In this document: piece by piece, positions 53,548-62,489 of the stretch | Layout of the letters: the number at the start of each line of letters is the position of its first letter | Position numbering within the stretch: the stretch's first letter is position 1 | Assembly: GCF_000719555.1 (NCBI RefSeq) | Contig: NZ_JOGX01000015.1 | Location: forward strand, 1-64,000 | Reading direction: 5' to 3' | Length of the DNA: 64,000 bases | Origin: Streptomyces sp. NRRL F-5727 | GTDB taxonomy: Bacteria > Actinomycetota > Actinomycetes > Streptomycetales > Streptomycetaceae | Program-made: the position numbers and the translations under genes | The notes under the pieces: model-generated | Told to the model about the DNA's origin: nothing | Seen by the model: the letters and a program-made list of their open reading frames with translations, nothing else | Database searches by the model: none

Positions 53548-55245
53548 TTGCGCTCCGTGTTCTCCGGGCGTGGCCGCCGCATCGCCGCGTGCACCGCTCT
53601 CGCCCTCTCCGCCGGCATGCTCCTGTCGACGCCGGCCTCGGCCGACACCCCGGCGCCGAGCCCGTCGGTCGAGAAGCGGCTTCCGTCCTTCACCCCGCCG
53701 AAGCAGCTGCCGCGCCCCGGCCAGGACGGCGCCCGTGCCGGTGCCGCCGCCGCCGAGGCCGCCTCCCCGCTGCTGTCGGACCTGAACCTGGACGGCATCG
53801 ACGACCTCATCTTCCGCGGGATCGACGGCGACCTGTACACGGACGTCCCCGGCGAGGAGACGTTCGAGCTGCACCGCTACGAGGAGGGTGTCGCCAAGGA
53901 GATCGTCCCGATCGGCCAGCAGGGCGGTTACACCGAGGAGCCCGAGGTGCTCGTCCTCTCCGAGGACGGCACGCTCACGCTGTACCAGGACGTCGACCCG
54001 TCCGGCACCCCGTACACCTACCGGGTCGGCGGCGGCTGGCAGGTCTACAACAAGATCACGTCGCCCGGTGACATGAACGGCGACGGCCGCGCCGACGTGC
54101 TCGCCCGCGACACCACCGGCAACGTGTACCTGTACCTGGCGACCGGTGACCTGGCCAAGCCGCTCGGCAGCCGGATCTCCGTGGGCCCGGGCTGGCACAT
54201 CTACGACCAGGTGGCCGGCCTCGGCGACGGCAACGGCGACGGCCGCGGCGACCTCTACGCCCGCGACTACACCGGCACCCTGTGGTTCTACGCCGGCACC
54301 GGCGTCAACAGCAGGCCGTTCGCCACCCGCAAGGCCATCGGCACCGGCTGGAACACGTACAACCAGATCCTGCCCGCCGGCGAGGGCAGCCTCTTCGCCC
54401 GCGACAACAACGGCACGATGTACTTCTACGCGCCGAACGGCGACGGCACCCTCGCCGGCCGCCAGATGTACGGCGGCGCGGGCGACTTCCAGGGCATCGC
54501 GCAGTTCGCGGGCTCCGGCAGCAACCCGTACACCGGCAAGGAGGGCGTCTTCGGGCGCGACTCGGCCGGCACGCTGTGGTGGTACACCAACAACACCAAG
54601 GGCGGCCTCTACCCGCGCGAGGACATCTTCGAGTCCCCGGGTCTGTTCCAGGGCATCAACTACACGCACCTGTCCTCGATGAACCCGGACGCGTCGTCCG
54701 ACGTCGCCGTGGTGTTCGACGGCGAGCTGTCCATCGAGGGCGAGATCATCGGCTCCGGCTGGGGCATCTACAACACCCTCGTCGGTGCCGGCGACCTGAG
54801 CGGCGACGGCAAGGCCGACCTGCTGGCCCGCGACAAGAACGGCGTCCTGTACCTCTACAAGGGCAACGGCAAGGGCACCGCCTTCGCCTCGCGGATCAAC
54901 GTCGGCAACGGCTGGGGCGCGTACAACAAGATCCTCGGCGCCGGCGACTACACCGGTGACGGCCGCAACGACCTGCTGGCCCGCACCACCGGCGGCGACC
55001 TGTACCTCTACACGGGCACCGGCAACGGCACCATCCCGTTCAAGACGCGCATCCACATCGGTGGCGGCTGGAACACCTACAAGCACCTGGCCGCCCCCGG
55101 CGACCTCAACGCCGACGGCAAGGCCGACCTGCTCGGCGTCGCCACCAACGGCGACCTGTACCGCTACCTGGGCACCAGCCCGAACAAGTTCTCCGCCCGC
55201 GCCCGGCTCGGCGGCGGCTACCAGATCTACAACACCTTCTCCTGA
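53548..55245 (+). CDS. Secreted FG-GAP/VCBS repeat protein, paralogue 2
   Basis: A 565-residue protein, starting at TTG (LRSVFSGRGRRIAAC...) with the seven-G ribosome-binding site. Signal peptide to about STPASAD (29). Same six-unit repeat plan as its neighbour: DLNLDGIDDLIF, DMNGDGRADVLA, DGNGDGRGDLYA, DLSGDGKADLLA, DYTGDGRNDLLA, DLNADGKADLLG, ending in a YQIYNTFS-type strand. The region with an extra acidic loop (GEETFELHRYEEGVAKEI) differs most. Tandem duplication is clear from shared order, length and leader. Probably cell-surface or released; no catalytic domain. Confidence 0.88.
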   Translation: MRSVFSGRGRRIAACTALALSAGMLLSTPASADTPAPSPSVEKRLPSFTPPKQLPRPGQDGARAGAAAAEAASPLLSDLNLDGIDDLIFRGIDGDLYTDVPGEETFELHRYEEGVAKEIVPIGQQGGYTEEPEVLVLSEDGTLTLYQDVDPSGTPYTYRVGGGWQVYNKITSPGDMNGDGRADVLARDTTGNVYLYLATGDLAKPLGSRISVGPGWHIYDQVAGLGDGNGDGRGDLYARDYTGTLWFYAGTGVNSRPFATRKAIGTGWNTYNQILPAGEGSLFARDNNGTMYFYAPNGDGTLAGRQMYGGAGDFQGIAQFAGSGSNPYTGKEGVFGRDSAGTLWWYTNNTKGGLYPREDIFESPGLFQGINYTHLSSMNPDASSDVAVVFDGELSIEGEIIGSGWGIYNTLVGAGDLSGDGKADLLARDKNGVLYLYKGNGKGTAFASRINVGNGWGAYNKILGAGDYTGDGRNDLLARTTGGDLYLYTGTGNGTIPFKTRIHIGGGWNTYKHLAAPGDLNADGKADLLGVATNGDLYRYLGTSPNKFSARARLGGGYQIYNTFS

Positions 55246-55262
55246 CGCCTCACGGCAGCCGA

Positions 55263-55302
55263 CGGCCGCCCCGCACCGGATCCCTCCGGTGCGGGGCGGC
55301 CG
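55263..55302. terminator. Bidirectional terminator between paralogue 2 and tam
   Basis: A perfect 18-bp stem (CGGCCGCCCCGCACCGGA at 55263-55280 with 55285-55302), loop TCCC, then CTTTTCC on the plus strand. It lies between convergent genes. Confidence 0.9.
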
Positions 55303-55320
55303 CTTTTCCGGCCCGGCCGG

Positions 55321-56157
55321 TCACCCCGGCTTGCGGGCCACCGCGAAGACGCGGCGGAAGGGGAAGACCGTGCCGTCGGGGCCCTGGGGGTAGGCGTCGC
55401 GGAGGAGGGCGCGGTACTGGGCGAGGAAGGCTTCGGTCGCGTCGGGGTCGTCGGCGAGGGTGGTGAGGACCGGGCGGAGGGCGGTGCCCTTGACCCAGTC
55501 GAGGACGGCGTCCTCGCCCTGGAGGAGCTGGCAGTAGACGGTCTCCCAGACGTCGGTCTCGCAGCCGAGGGCGGTGAGGCGGGCCAGGTAGTCGGCGGGT
55601 TCGAGGATGTGGACGAAGCGGCGGCCCTGGTCGTGGAGGCGTGCGCGCCACTCGGGGCGGGCGCAGAGCTCGCCGAGGAGGGCGTGGCTGGGGGAGGTGA
55701 AGTTGGCGGGGACCTGGAAGGCGAGGGTGCCGCCGGGGCGGAGGCCGTCGATCCAGGCGGCGAAGGACTCGGGGTGGTTGGGGACCCACTGGAGGGCCGC
55801 GTTGGAGACGATCAGGTCGTAGGGCTCGGTGGGGGTCCAGTGGGCGGCGTCGGCGGGGCGGAAGTCGAGCCAGCCGCCGCCGGAGGTGGTGCCGGCCCAG
55901 TCCTTCTCGGCCTGTTCGAGCATCTCGGGCGAGAGGTCGAAACCGGTGATGTGGGCGTCGGACCAGCGGTCGGCGAGGAGGGCCGTGACGTTGCCGGGGC
56001 CGCAGCCGAGGTCGGCGATGCGGGCGGGGCGGCCGTGGCCGGGGAGCGGGGGTATTCGGTGGAGGAGGTCGAGGAAGGGGCGGGTGCGGTGCGCGGAGTG
56101 GCGGAGGTACTGCCGCGGGTCCCACACCGGTGCGACGACGGAGTCGACGGAATGCAT
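55321..56157 (-). CDS. tam: Trans-aconitate 2-methyltransferase
   Basis: A 278-residue class I SAM-dependent methyltransferase starting at ATG (MHSVDSVVAPVWDPRQYL) with AAGGGGG 8 nt upstream. SAM motif I ADLGCGPGNVTALLADRW, acidic motif GFDLSPEMLEQAE and SNAALQWVPNHPESFAAW agree with the Tam family, as do the DPRQYLRHSAHRTRPF start and the RPGGTLAFQVPAN segment. The enzyme methylates trans-aconitate, a by-product that inhibits aconitase. Divergent from a MarR gene, with operator-like dyads in between. Confidence 0.9.
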   Translation of the reverse strand: MHSVDSVVAPVWDPRQYLRHSAHRTRPFLDLLHRIPPLPGHGRPARIADLGCGPGNVTALLADRWSDAHITGFDLSPEMLEQAEKDWAGTTSGGGWLDFRPADAAHWTPTEPYDLIVSNAALQWVPNHPESFAAWIDGLRPGGTLAFQVPANFTSPSHALLGELCARPEWRARLHDQGRRFVHILEPADYLARLTALGCETDVWETVYCQLLQGEDAVLDWVKGTALRPVLTTLADDPDATEAFLAQYRALLRDAYPQGPDGTVFPFRRVFAVARKPG

Positions 56158-56240
56158 GTTCGAAGCCCCCTTGCAGGCGAGAGTCGGCCAAACGGAACCG
56201 GTTCCGGCCGGGTCTCTTCCCCATAGTTGCGGGAACTATA

Positions 56241-56284
56241 TCTCGACGTCAAGATTCATGACATCGAGAAACTCGAATACAAGA
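56241..56284. promoter_or_regulatory. Three phased operator-like dyads between tam and marR
   Basis: TCTCGACGTCAAGA (56241-56254), its near-copy TCTCGATGTCATGA on the minus strand (56256-56269, 12 of 14 identical) and a weaker ACTCGAATACAAGA (56271-56284, 10 of 14) follow each other at exactly 15-nt spacing. Each is itself almost palindromic. They occupy the AT-rich centre of the divergent promoter region, the expected place for MarR binding. Confidence 0.65.
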
Positions 56285-56318
56285 GACTTTATGTCAACAG
56301 ACCCACTACACTGATCAC

Positions 56319-56816
56319 ATGGAGGACGAGGTCGACCGGCTGGTCGCTGCATGGCGCCGAGAGCGCCCGGACCTCGACGTGGAACCGTTGGAGGTCCTCA
56401 GCCGCGTCTCCCGGCTGGCCCGGCACCTCGACCGCGCCCGCCGCCTCGCCTTCTCGGAGCACCAGCTGGAGCCCTGGGAGTTCGACGTCCTCACCTCGCT
56501 GCGCCGCGCCGGAGCCCCGTACCAGCTCTCCCCCGGCCAGCTCCTCACCCAGACCCTGGTCACCTCCGGCACCATGACCAACCGCATCGACCGGCTCACC
56601 AAGAAGGGCCTGGTCGAGCGGCTGCCCGACCCCAGCGACCGGCGCGGGGTGCTGGTCCGGCTCACCCCCGAGGGGCGCGACCGCGCCGACGAGGCGCTGG
56701 CCGGGCTGCTCGCGCAGGAGCGGGCCATCCTCGCCCAGCTCAGCCGCCCGCAGCGGGCCGAACTGGCCGCCCTGCTACGCCGGCTGACCGCCCCGTTCGA
56801 CAACGTCCCCGGCTAG
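56319..56816 (+). CDS. MarR-family transcriptional regulator
   Basis: A 165-residue winged-helix regulator starting at ATG (MEDEVDRLVAAWRRE). HTH and wing: LSPGQLLTQTLVTSGTMTNRI, DRLTKKGLVERLPDPSDRRG and VLVRLTPEGRDRAD. No ribosome-binding site precedes the ATG and a TACACT box ends 6 nt upstream, so the message is probably leaderless. Probably autoregulates and controls tam through the dyads upstream. It overlaps the convergent response-regulator gene by 42 nt. Confidence 0.9.
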   Translation: MEDEVDRLVAAWRRERPDLDVEPLEVLSRVSRLARHLDRARRLAFSEHQLEPWEFDVLTSLRRAGAPYQLSPGQLLTQTLVTSGTMTNRIDRLTKKGLVERLPDPSDRRGVLVRLTPEGRDRADEALAGLLAQERAILAQLSRPQRAELAALLRRLTAPFDNVPG

Positions 56817-57536
56817 CCGCGGCAGCGGCGCCGGGCCGACGCCCGCCCGCCGGGCCAGGGCGACCGCCGCCAGCGTCGAGTGGACACCCAGCTTCCCCAG
56901 CACGTTCTGCATGTGCGTACGGACCGTGTGCGGGGAGAGGAAGAGCCGCTCCGCCACCGCCTTCCGGCCGAGCCCCGCCACCATGCAGCGCAGCACCTCC
57001 CGCTCGCGCGGGGTCAGCGACTCCACCAGGCGCTCGCTCTCCGTACGGTGCTTCCGGGCCGCCGTCAGCTCCCGCAGCACCCCCGTGAGCAGCGCCGGCG
57101 GAAGGTGCGTCTCGTCCCGCAGCACCCCGCGGACCACGGCGAGCAGCCGCTGGAGCGAGCAGTCCTTCGCCACCCAGCCGGAGGCCCCGGCCTGGAGCGC
57201 GAGCGCGGCCCTGCGGGGATCGTCCCGCTCGGCGAGCACCACCGCGCGGACCGCGGGCTGGGCCTTCCGCACCCCGGCGACCAGCGCGATCCCGTCCCCG
57301 GCGGGCTCCCCCTCCGGCGCCGCGGGTACGGCCGCGGGCGCCGCGCCCAGGTCGGCGTCGACGAGCAGCACGTCGAAGCGGCGTCCCTCCGCGACCCCCC
57401 GGTCCAGACAGCGCAGGGCGGCGGGACCGCTGCCCGCCGCGGCGACGTCGACGTCCGGCTCGGCCGCGAGCGCGGCGGCCAGCGACTCGGCGAAGACGCG
57501 GTGGTCGTCCACCACCAGGACCCGGATTCGTGCCAC
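56775..57536 (-). CDS. NarL/FixJ-family response regulator
   Basis: A 253-residue regulator. The GTG at 57536 (VARIRVLVVDDHRVF) has five G 6 nt upstream; the ORF continues upstream to 57722 without a better site. The receiver has the acidic pair D10-D11, the phospho-acceptor D60 in DVLLVDADLG and the conserved Lys in GWVAKD. A roughly 20-residue acidic/Pro insert (AAPAAVPAAPEGEPAG) follows the phosphorylation loop. The LuxR-type HTH is ESLTPREREVLRCMVAGLGR continuing to LFLSPHTVRTHMQNVLGKLGV. No kinase gene is adjacent. Confidence 0.9.
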   Translation of the reverse strand: MARIRVLVVDDHRVFAESLAAALAAEPDVDVAAAGSGPAALRCLDRGVAEGRRFDVLLVDADLGAAPAAVPAAPEGEPAGDGIALVAGVRKAQPAVRAVVLAERDDPRRAALALQAGASGWVAKDCSLQRLLAVVRGVLRDETHLPPALLTGVLRELTAARKHRTESERLVESLTPREREVLRCMVAGLGRKAVAERLFLSPHTVRTHMQNVLGKLGVHSTLAAVALARRAGVGPAPLPRLAGDVVERGGQPA

Positions 57537-57678
57537 GGACACCCCCAAGTGTCGAGGAGAGACCGGCGCGGTACGACGCCGGGGGCGGGTCCGTCGGGTG
57601 CGCGGCCGCCGCCGTGCCCAGACTGCTACCCCGCTCCCGGCGCCGTACCCGACGGGTCTCGCTCCCCTGAACGGCACC

Positions 57679-57732
57679 GGCCCCCACCGGTGCTGCCCCA
57701 CAGAGTAGGGGCGGGGCGGCACCGTGGGGGCC
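57679..57732 (-). terminator. Large hairpin behind galK
   Basis: GGCCCCCAC, GGTGC and GCCCC segments (57679-57699) pair with 57713-57732 to give about 20 bp with one bulged C and one wobble, and a 13-nt loop. It stands 50 nt behind the galK stop and should end the gal transcript. The rest of 57537-57781 shows no gene. Confidence 0.65.
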
Positions 57733-57781
57733 GATTGGCGGAAGTGTCCGAAGTCGTCCGTCCGTGTGAGCTGACGGCGGC

Positions 57782-58930
57782 TCAGAGGCGGCGGGCGCCC
57801 GCCGAGGGGACGGCCGGGAAGATCCCCGGCTCCGCGTACCCGGCGTCGGCGAACGCCTTCCGGACCGCCGCGCCGATCTCCTCCGCCCGGTCCGCCTCGA
57901 CCAGGACCACGGCCGAACCGCCGAAGCCGCCGCCGGTCATCCGGGCGCCCAGCGCACCGGCCGCGTTCGCCGCCTCGACGACCAGGTCCAGCTCGGGGCA
58001 GGAGACCCGCAGATCGTCCCGGAGCGAGGCGTGGCCCTCGGTGAGGACCGGGCCGACCGCGCGGGTCGCGCCGGTGTCGAGCAGGGCGATCACCCGGGCC
58101 ACCCGGTCGTTGTCCGAGACCACGTGCCGGACGTACCGCAGAATCGTCTCGTCGCCCAGCCGGTCGAGCGCGGCGGGCAGATGCGCGGCGTCCACCTCGC
58201 GCAGGGTGCGCACCCCGAGCGCCCGCGCGCCCGCTTCACAACCGGCGCGCCGCTCGGCGTACGCGCCGTCCCCGAGCGCGTGCTTCACCCGGGTGTCGAC
58301 GACGAGCAGCGCGAGCCCCTCGGCGGCGAGGTCGAAGGGCACCTGCCGGTAGGACAGGTCCCGGGTGTCCAGGTGGAGGGCGTGGCCCTCCTCGGCGCAG
58401 GCGGAGGCCATCTGGTCCATGACGCCGCACGGCACGCCGACGAAGGCGTTCTCGGCGCGCTGGGCGAGCCGGGCCAGCTCGGGGCGGCCGAGCCCCAGGT
58501 CGAAGAGGTCGTTCAGGGCGAGGGCGGTGACGACCTCCAGGGCGGCCGAGGAGGAGAGCCCGGCGCCGGTCGGCACGGTGGACGTGAGGTGGACGTCGGC
58601 GCCGGTCACCGGGTGCCCGGCCGCCCGCAGCGCCCAGACGACCCCGGCCGGGTAGGCGGCCCAGCCGCCGCCGGAGAGGGGTTCCAGGGAGTCGACGTCG
58701 AGCTGGACGATGCCGCCGGTCCCGAAGTCGGCGGACCCGGAGTGCAGCCGCAGGACGCCGTCGTCGCGGCGGGAGACGGCGGCGACGGTGGTGTGCGGCA
58801 GGGCGAGCGGCAGCACGAAGCCGTCGTTGAAGTCGGTGTACTCCCCGATGAGGTTGACCCGCCCGGGGGCGGCCCAGACGCCGTCGGGGCGGGCGCCGTA
58901 CAGCGCCTCGAAGTCGGCGGCGGCGCTCAT
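57782..58930 (-). CDS. galK: Galactokinase
   Basis: A 382-residue GHMP kinase starting at ATG ([17 protein letters not shown]) that overlaps the galE stop by 4 nt (ATGA). It phosphorylates galactose to galactose 1-phosphate. The galactose-binding signature [19 protein letters not shown], the ATP loop [13 protein letters not shown] and the third motif [16 protein letters not shown] are intact. Last gene of the galT-galE-galK operon. Confidence 0.97.
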   Translation of the reverse strand: MSAAADFEALYGARPDGVWAAPGRVNLIGEYTDFNDGFVLPLALPHTTVAAVSRRDDGVLRLHSGSADFGTGGIVQLDVDSLEPLSGGGWAAYPAGVVWALRAAGHPVTGADVHLTSTVPTGAGLSSSAALEVVTALALNDLFDLGLGRPELARLAQRAENAFVGVPCGVMDQMASACAEEGHALHLDTRDLSYRQVPFDLAAEGLALLVVDTRVKHALGDGAYAERRAGCEAGARALGVRTLREVDAAHLPAALDRLGDETILRYVRHVVSDNDRVARVIALLDTGATRAVGPVLTEGHASLRDDLRVSCPELDLVVEAANAAGALGARMTGGGFGGSAVVLVEADRAEEIGAAVRKAFADAGYAEPGIFPAVPSAGARRL

Positions 58931-59904
58931 GCGTTCTCCTCCTGGCGGTGGCGGGCGAAGGCCCAGGCGTCGGCGACGACCTCGGCGAGGTCCGGGCGGG
59001 ACGGCGTCCAGCCGAGCCGGTCGCGGGCGGCCTCGGCGGAGGCGACCAGGACGGCGGGGTCGCCGGGGCGGCGCGGAGCCGTGACCTCCGGGACCGGGTG
59101 GCCGGTGACCTCGCGGACGGTCTCGATCACCTCGCGGACGGAGAAGCCGTTGCCGTTGCCGAGGTTGCAGATCAGGTGGTCGCCCGCGGTCATCGCGTCC
59201 AGGGCCAGCAGGTGGGCCTCGGCGAGGTCGGCGACGTGGATGTAGTCGCGGACGCAGGTGCCGTCGGGGGTCGGGTAGTCGTCGCCGTAGACGGAGATCG
59301 CCTCGCGGCGGCCGAGGGCGACCTGGAGGACGAGCGGGATGAGGTGGGACTCGGGCTCGTGGCGCTCGCCCAGCGCACCGTACGCACCGGCGACGTTGAA
59401 GTAGCGCAGCGAGACGGCGGCGAGGCCGTGGGCGGCGCACTCGCCGGTGATCATGTGGTCGACGGCCAGCTTGCTCGCCCCGTACGGGCTGGTGGGGGCG
59501 GTCGGCGCGGTCTCGGTGATCGGCACGGTCGCCGGCTCGCCGTAGGTGGCGGCGGTGGAGGAGAAGACCAGCTTGCGGACGCCGGCGGTGCGCATCGCGG
59601 CGAGCAGCGCCATGGTGCCGCCGACGTTGTTCTCCCAGTACTTCTCCGGCTTGCCCACGGACTCGCCGACCTGCGAGAAGGCGGCGAAGTGCAGGACGCC
59701 GTCGTAGGAGCCGTCGAGCCACCGGGCGGCGTCCTGGATCCGGCCCTCGACGAACTCGGCGCCGGCCGGGACGCCTTCCCGGAAGCCGGTGGAGAGGTCG
59801 TCGAGGACGGTGACGTGGTGGCCCCGCTCCAGGAGGTGGGCGGCGACCACGCTGCCCACGTAGCCGGCCCCGCCGGTGACCAGGTACTTCTCGGGCTTCG
59901 TCAT
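58927..59904 (-). CDS. galE: UDP-glucose 4-epimerase
   Basis: A 325-residue short-chain dehydrogenase-type epimerase starting at ATG ([18 protein letters not shown]), overlapping galT by ATGA. The NAD-binding GGAGYVGS, the active-site Ser-Ser-Thr (FSSTAATYG) and the YGASK catalytic Tyr-Lys pair are present. It interconverts UDP-galactose and UDP-glucose in the Leloir pathway. Middle gene of the operon. Confidence 0.97.
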   Translation of the reverse strand: MTKPEKYLVTGGAGYVGSVVAAHLLERGHHVTVLDDLSTGFREGVPAGAEFVEGRIQDAARWLDGSYDGVLHFAAFSQVGESVGKPEKYWENNVGGTMALLAAMRTAGVRKLVFSSTAATYGEPATVPITETAPTAPTSPYGASKLAVDHMITGECAAHGLAAVSLRYFNVAGAYGALGERHEPESHLIPLVLQVALGRREAISVYGDDYPTPDGTCVRDYIHVADLAEAHLLALDAMTAGDHLICNLGNGNGFSVREVIETVREVTGHPVPEVTAPRRPGDPAVLVASAEAARDRLGWTPSRPDLAEVVADAWAFARHRQEENA

Positions 59905-60944
59905 GCGCTTGCCACCTCTCGGATGCGCCGGGCCGCGTCCTCCGGCCGGATGTCGTTCATGAACGCGCCCATGCCGGACTCGGTGCCCGCGAGGAACTTC
60001 AGCTTGCCGGAGGCGCGCCGGACGGTGAACAGCTCCAGGTGCAGTCCGAAGTCCTCCCGCCGCTCGTCCGTGAACGGCGCCTGGTGCCAGGCGGCGATGT
60101 AGGGCGTGGGCGGCTCCGCCGGGCCGAAGATCCGGTCGAAGCGCCTCAAGAGTTCCAGATAGACCTGTGCGAAGTCCGTCCGCGCGGCCTCGTCGAGGGC
60201 GAGCAGGTCGGGGACGCGCCGGGTGGGGTGGAGGTGGACCTCGTACGGCCACTTGGCGGCGTACGGGACGAAGGCGATCCAGTGCTCGGTCTCCAGGACC
60301 ACCCGTTCGGCGTCGGCGCGCTCGCGGGCGACGAGGTCGTCGAAGAGGTTCCGGCCGGTCTCCCTGCGGTGCTCGTCGAGGCGGCGGCGGGTCAGGGCGG
60401 TGCGGGGGGTGACGTAGGGGAAGGCGTAGATCTGGCCGTGCGCGTGGGGCAGGGTGACGCCGATCTCCCGGCCGCGGTTCTCGAAGCAGTAGACCTGTTC
60501 GACGCCGGGGAGGGCGGAGAGTTCGGCGGTGCGGTCGGTCCAGGCGTCGAGGACGAGGCGGACCCGCTCCTCGTCGAGGTCGGCGAAGGAGGCGGTGTGG
60601 TCGTCGGTGAAGCAGACGACCTCGCAGCGGCCGACGCCGCCGGAGAGGGAGGGGAAGCGGTTCTCGAAGACCGCGACCTCGTAGCTCTCCTCGGGGATCT
60701 CGCTCTCGCGTCCGTCGCGGGCCGGGCAGAGCGGGCAGGCGTCGGCCGGCGGGAGGTAGGTGCGGCTCTGCCGGTGGGAGGCGACGGCGACGTGGTCGCC
60801 GGTCAGCTCGTCGTACCGGATCTCCGAGCGGGAGGTGACGGGGGCGAGCGGGCGGGGGTCGACGGCGGCGCGGACGGCGTCGTCCCGGCTGTCGTAGTAG
60901 ATCAGCTCGCGCCCGTCGGCGAGCGTGGTGACGGTCTTCTTCAC
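59901..60944 (-). CDS. galT: Galactose-1-phosphate uridylyltransferase
   Basis: A 347-residue enzyme. The GTG at 60944 ([18 protein letters not shown]) has GGAGGG 6 nt upstream; the ORF continues to 60983 without a good site. Zinc-site Cys pair CPLC, the nucleophile motif [13 protein letters not shown] (HxHxQ) and the later [11 protein letters not shown] and [14 protein letters not shown] are as expected. It transfers UMP from UDP-glucose to galactose 1-phosphate. First gene of the operon. Confidence 0.96.
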   Translation of the reverse strand: MKKTVTTLADGRELIYYDSRDDAVRAAVDPRPLAPVTSRSEIRYDELTGDHVAVASHRQSRTYLPPADACPLCPARDGRESEIPEESYEVAVFENRFPSLSGGVGRCEVVCFTDDHTASFADLDEERVRLVLDAWTDRTAELSALPGVEQVYCFENRGREIGVTLPHAHGQIYAFPYVTPRTALTRRRLDEHRRETGRNLFDDLVARERADAERVVLETEHWIAFVPYAAKWPYEVHLHPTRRVPDLLALDEAARTDFAQVYLELLRRFDRIFGPAEPPTPYIAAWHQAPFTDERREDFGLHLELFTVRRASGKLKFLAGTESGMGAFMNDIRPEDAARRIREVASA

Positions 60945-60984
60945 GGGGGTGCCCTCCGGGCGCGAACAAACAGAACCACGCACA

Positions 60985-61012
60985 AAGAATCACAACCGAA
61001 CATCAGAGTCAA
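60985..61012 (-). promoter_or_regulatory. Candidate gal operon promoter
   Basis: On the minus strand TTGACT (61012-61007) and ATTCTT (60990-60985), spaced 16 nt, lie in the only AT-rich stretch before galT. The region between them and the start has TTGTG/TTTGT-like short direct repeats (TGTGAT, TCTTTG, TGTTTG), possibly regulator contacts. Box assignment is tentative. Confidence 0.45.
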
Positions 61013-61055
61013 TGGCGAGGCCCCACCACCACCCCCGCCGTCCCCCGGAACCGGA

Positions 61056-61149
61056 CGCGACCGGACTCGACGCGACCGGACTCAGCGCGACCGGACTCAG
61101 TCGGACTCAGTGCGGTCGGACTCAGTGCGGTCGGACTCAGTGCGGTCGG
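61056..61149. repeat. 15-bp minisatellite between galT and the NarL-type gene
   Basis: About six tandem copies of a 15-bp unit. The left ones read GCGACCGGACTCGAC-like, the right ones CGGACTCAGTGCGGT, the last three being identical. The array runs into the final codons of the regulator gene at 61137. Confidence 0.85.
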
Positions 61150-61820
61150 CGCTGAGCCGGTACCGCCCGCTCCAGGAGCCCTGTGCGGGCCGCCAGCGCC
61201 GCCGCCTCCAGACGCGAGCCCACCCCGAGCTTCATCAGCACCCGCTGGACGTGCGTCCGCGCCGTGCTCGGCGCGATCCCCATCCCCGCCGCGATCAGCC
61301 GGGTGTCCTCCCCCTCCGCGACCCGCACCAGGACCTCCACCTCCCGGGTGGTCAGCAGCCGCAGCAGCCGCTGCGCCTCGTCGTCCGGCTGCGCCGCCGG
61401 GTTCAGCAGCTCCGCGAAGGCCCCCGCGAGCAGCTGCGGCGCCACCGCCGCCTCCCCCGCCCGCGCCTTCAGCAGCGCCCGCTCAACGCCCTCGATCCGC
61501 TCGTCGTGCCGGACGTACCCGGAGGCCCCGGCCGCGAAGGCCGCCGCGATCCCGCGCGGCGACGGCACCGGGCCCAGCACCACCACGGCCACCTGCGGGC
61601 GCTCCCGCTTGATCCGCGCGACCGGGTCGAACGCCCCGGGCGCGGCCGGCGCGGCCGTGCCGAAGAGGCAGACCTCCGGCGCCCGGCCGACCACGACCTC
61701 CGCCGCCCCGGCCGCCGGCGCGGCCGCCGCGAGCACCCGGTGCCCGCGCAGCTTCAGTGCCGAGGCGAGCGCCTCCGCGAGCAGGCGGTGGTCGTCCACG
61801 ACCACGAGCCGAACGCCCAT
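61137..61820 (-). CDS. NarL/FixJ-family regulator with degenerate receiver
   Basis: A 227-residue protein. The ATG at 61820 (MGVRLVVVDDHRLLAEAL) with GGGGGA upstream is preferred; an ATG at 61835 is possible. The acidic pair D9-D10 is present, but the phosphorylation position reads EVCLFGTAAP, with Gly54 in place of Asp. The conserved Lys is Arg (GYVRHD). The LuxR-type HTH (LLTTREVEVLVRVAEGEDTR and MGIAPSTARTHVQRVLMKLGV) is intact. It should therefore act without phosphorylation, perhaps binding a small ligand. Located upstream of the gal operon on the same strand; no link to gal is shown. Confidence 0.88.
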   Translation of the reverse strand: MGVRLVVVDDHRLLAEALASALKLRGHRVLAAAAPAAGAAEVVVGRAPEVCLFGTAAPAAPGAFDPVARIKRERPQVAVVVLGPVPSPRGIAAAFAAGASGYVRHDERIEGVERALLKARAGEAAVAPQLLAGAFAELLNPAAQPDDEAQRLLRLLTTREVEVLVRVAEGEDTRLIAAGMGIAPSTARTHVQRVLMKLGVGSRLEAAALAARTGLLERAVPAQRRPH

Positions 61821-61970
61821 CCCGTCATCCCCCATCCCCCGGGCGTGCCGCACCCCGGCACCTCTGACCCGGCAAGCTACACGCTCCCCCGCCTCACGGT
61901 CCGTCAACCTCCGCGCCCCGAAAGGGGGATGTCTGGCATGATCACCTCACAAGCGCCGAAAGGAACACAC

Positions 61971-62420
61971 ATGCGCATGCGACGTCGCACCGTCGCCCTG
62001 GCCGCCGCCGCGGCCGCCCTCGCGATCCCCGCCACGGCCGGCAGCGCCCAGGCCGTCACGCCCAACAGCGAGGTGTACCTGACGACGACCTACGCCAAGG
62101 TCGTCGCCGGCTGGACGTGGCGCGCCGACCGCCTCGACCCGGTCATGATGTCCGTCCAGGACACCAACCCGGACGGCTACGCCGTCGCCTTCCGCCTGGT
62201 CACGCTCTCCGACGACCAGGGCTACCGCTACTGGGGCTACCGCTACCTGACCAGCGGCGCCGGCACCGGCGTCAACGTCACCACGTACGCCATCACCGGC
62301 TACAGCCCGAAGGCCGCCTGGGTCGAGGTCTGCAAGTACAAGAGCGGCGCCTTCTCCGACTGCCGCAAGACGGCGACCACGTACAACCCGATCGACGACT
62401 CCAGCGTCTCTGGCACCTGA
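61971..62420 (+). CDS. Small secreted protein of unknown function
   Basis: A 149-residue protein starting at ATG (MRMRRRTVALAAAAAALA) with AAAGGA 7 nt upstream. A Sec signal peptide with a typical AQA cleavage site (near GSAQA-VTP, about 29). The mature part is beta-rich with Tyr/Trp-rich motifs (AGWTWRADRLDPVMM, QGYRYWGYRYLTSGAGTG) and two Cys (VCKYKSGAFSDC), consistent with one disulfide. No family recognised. It meets the beta-propeller gene tail to tail across a strong terminator. Confidence 0.78.
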   Translation: MRMRRRTVALAAAAAALAIPATAGSAQAVTPNSEVYLTTTYAKVVAGWTWRADRLDPVMMSVQDTNPDGYAVAFRLVTLSDDQGYRYWGYRYLTSGAGTGVNVTTYAITGYSPKAAWVEVCKYKSGAFSDCRKTATTYNPIDDSSVSGT

Positions 62421-62432
62421 TCGCCGCGCGCA

Positions 62433-62476
62433 GACGAGAAGGGCCTCCCCGGTGCTCCGGGGAGGCCCTTCTCGTC
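62433..62476. terminator. Bidirectional terminator, perfect 20-bp stem
   Basis: GACGAGAAGGGCCTCCCCGG (62433-62452) pairs perfectly with 62457-62476 around the loop TGCT. It lies between the stops at 62420 and 62490. Confidence 0.92.
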
Positions 62477-62489
62477 GTGGTCGCGGACG

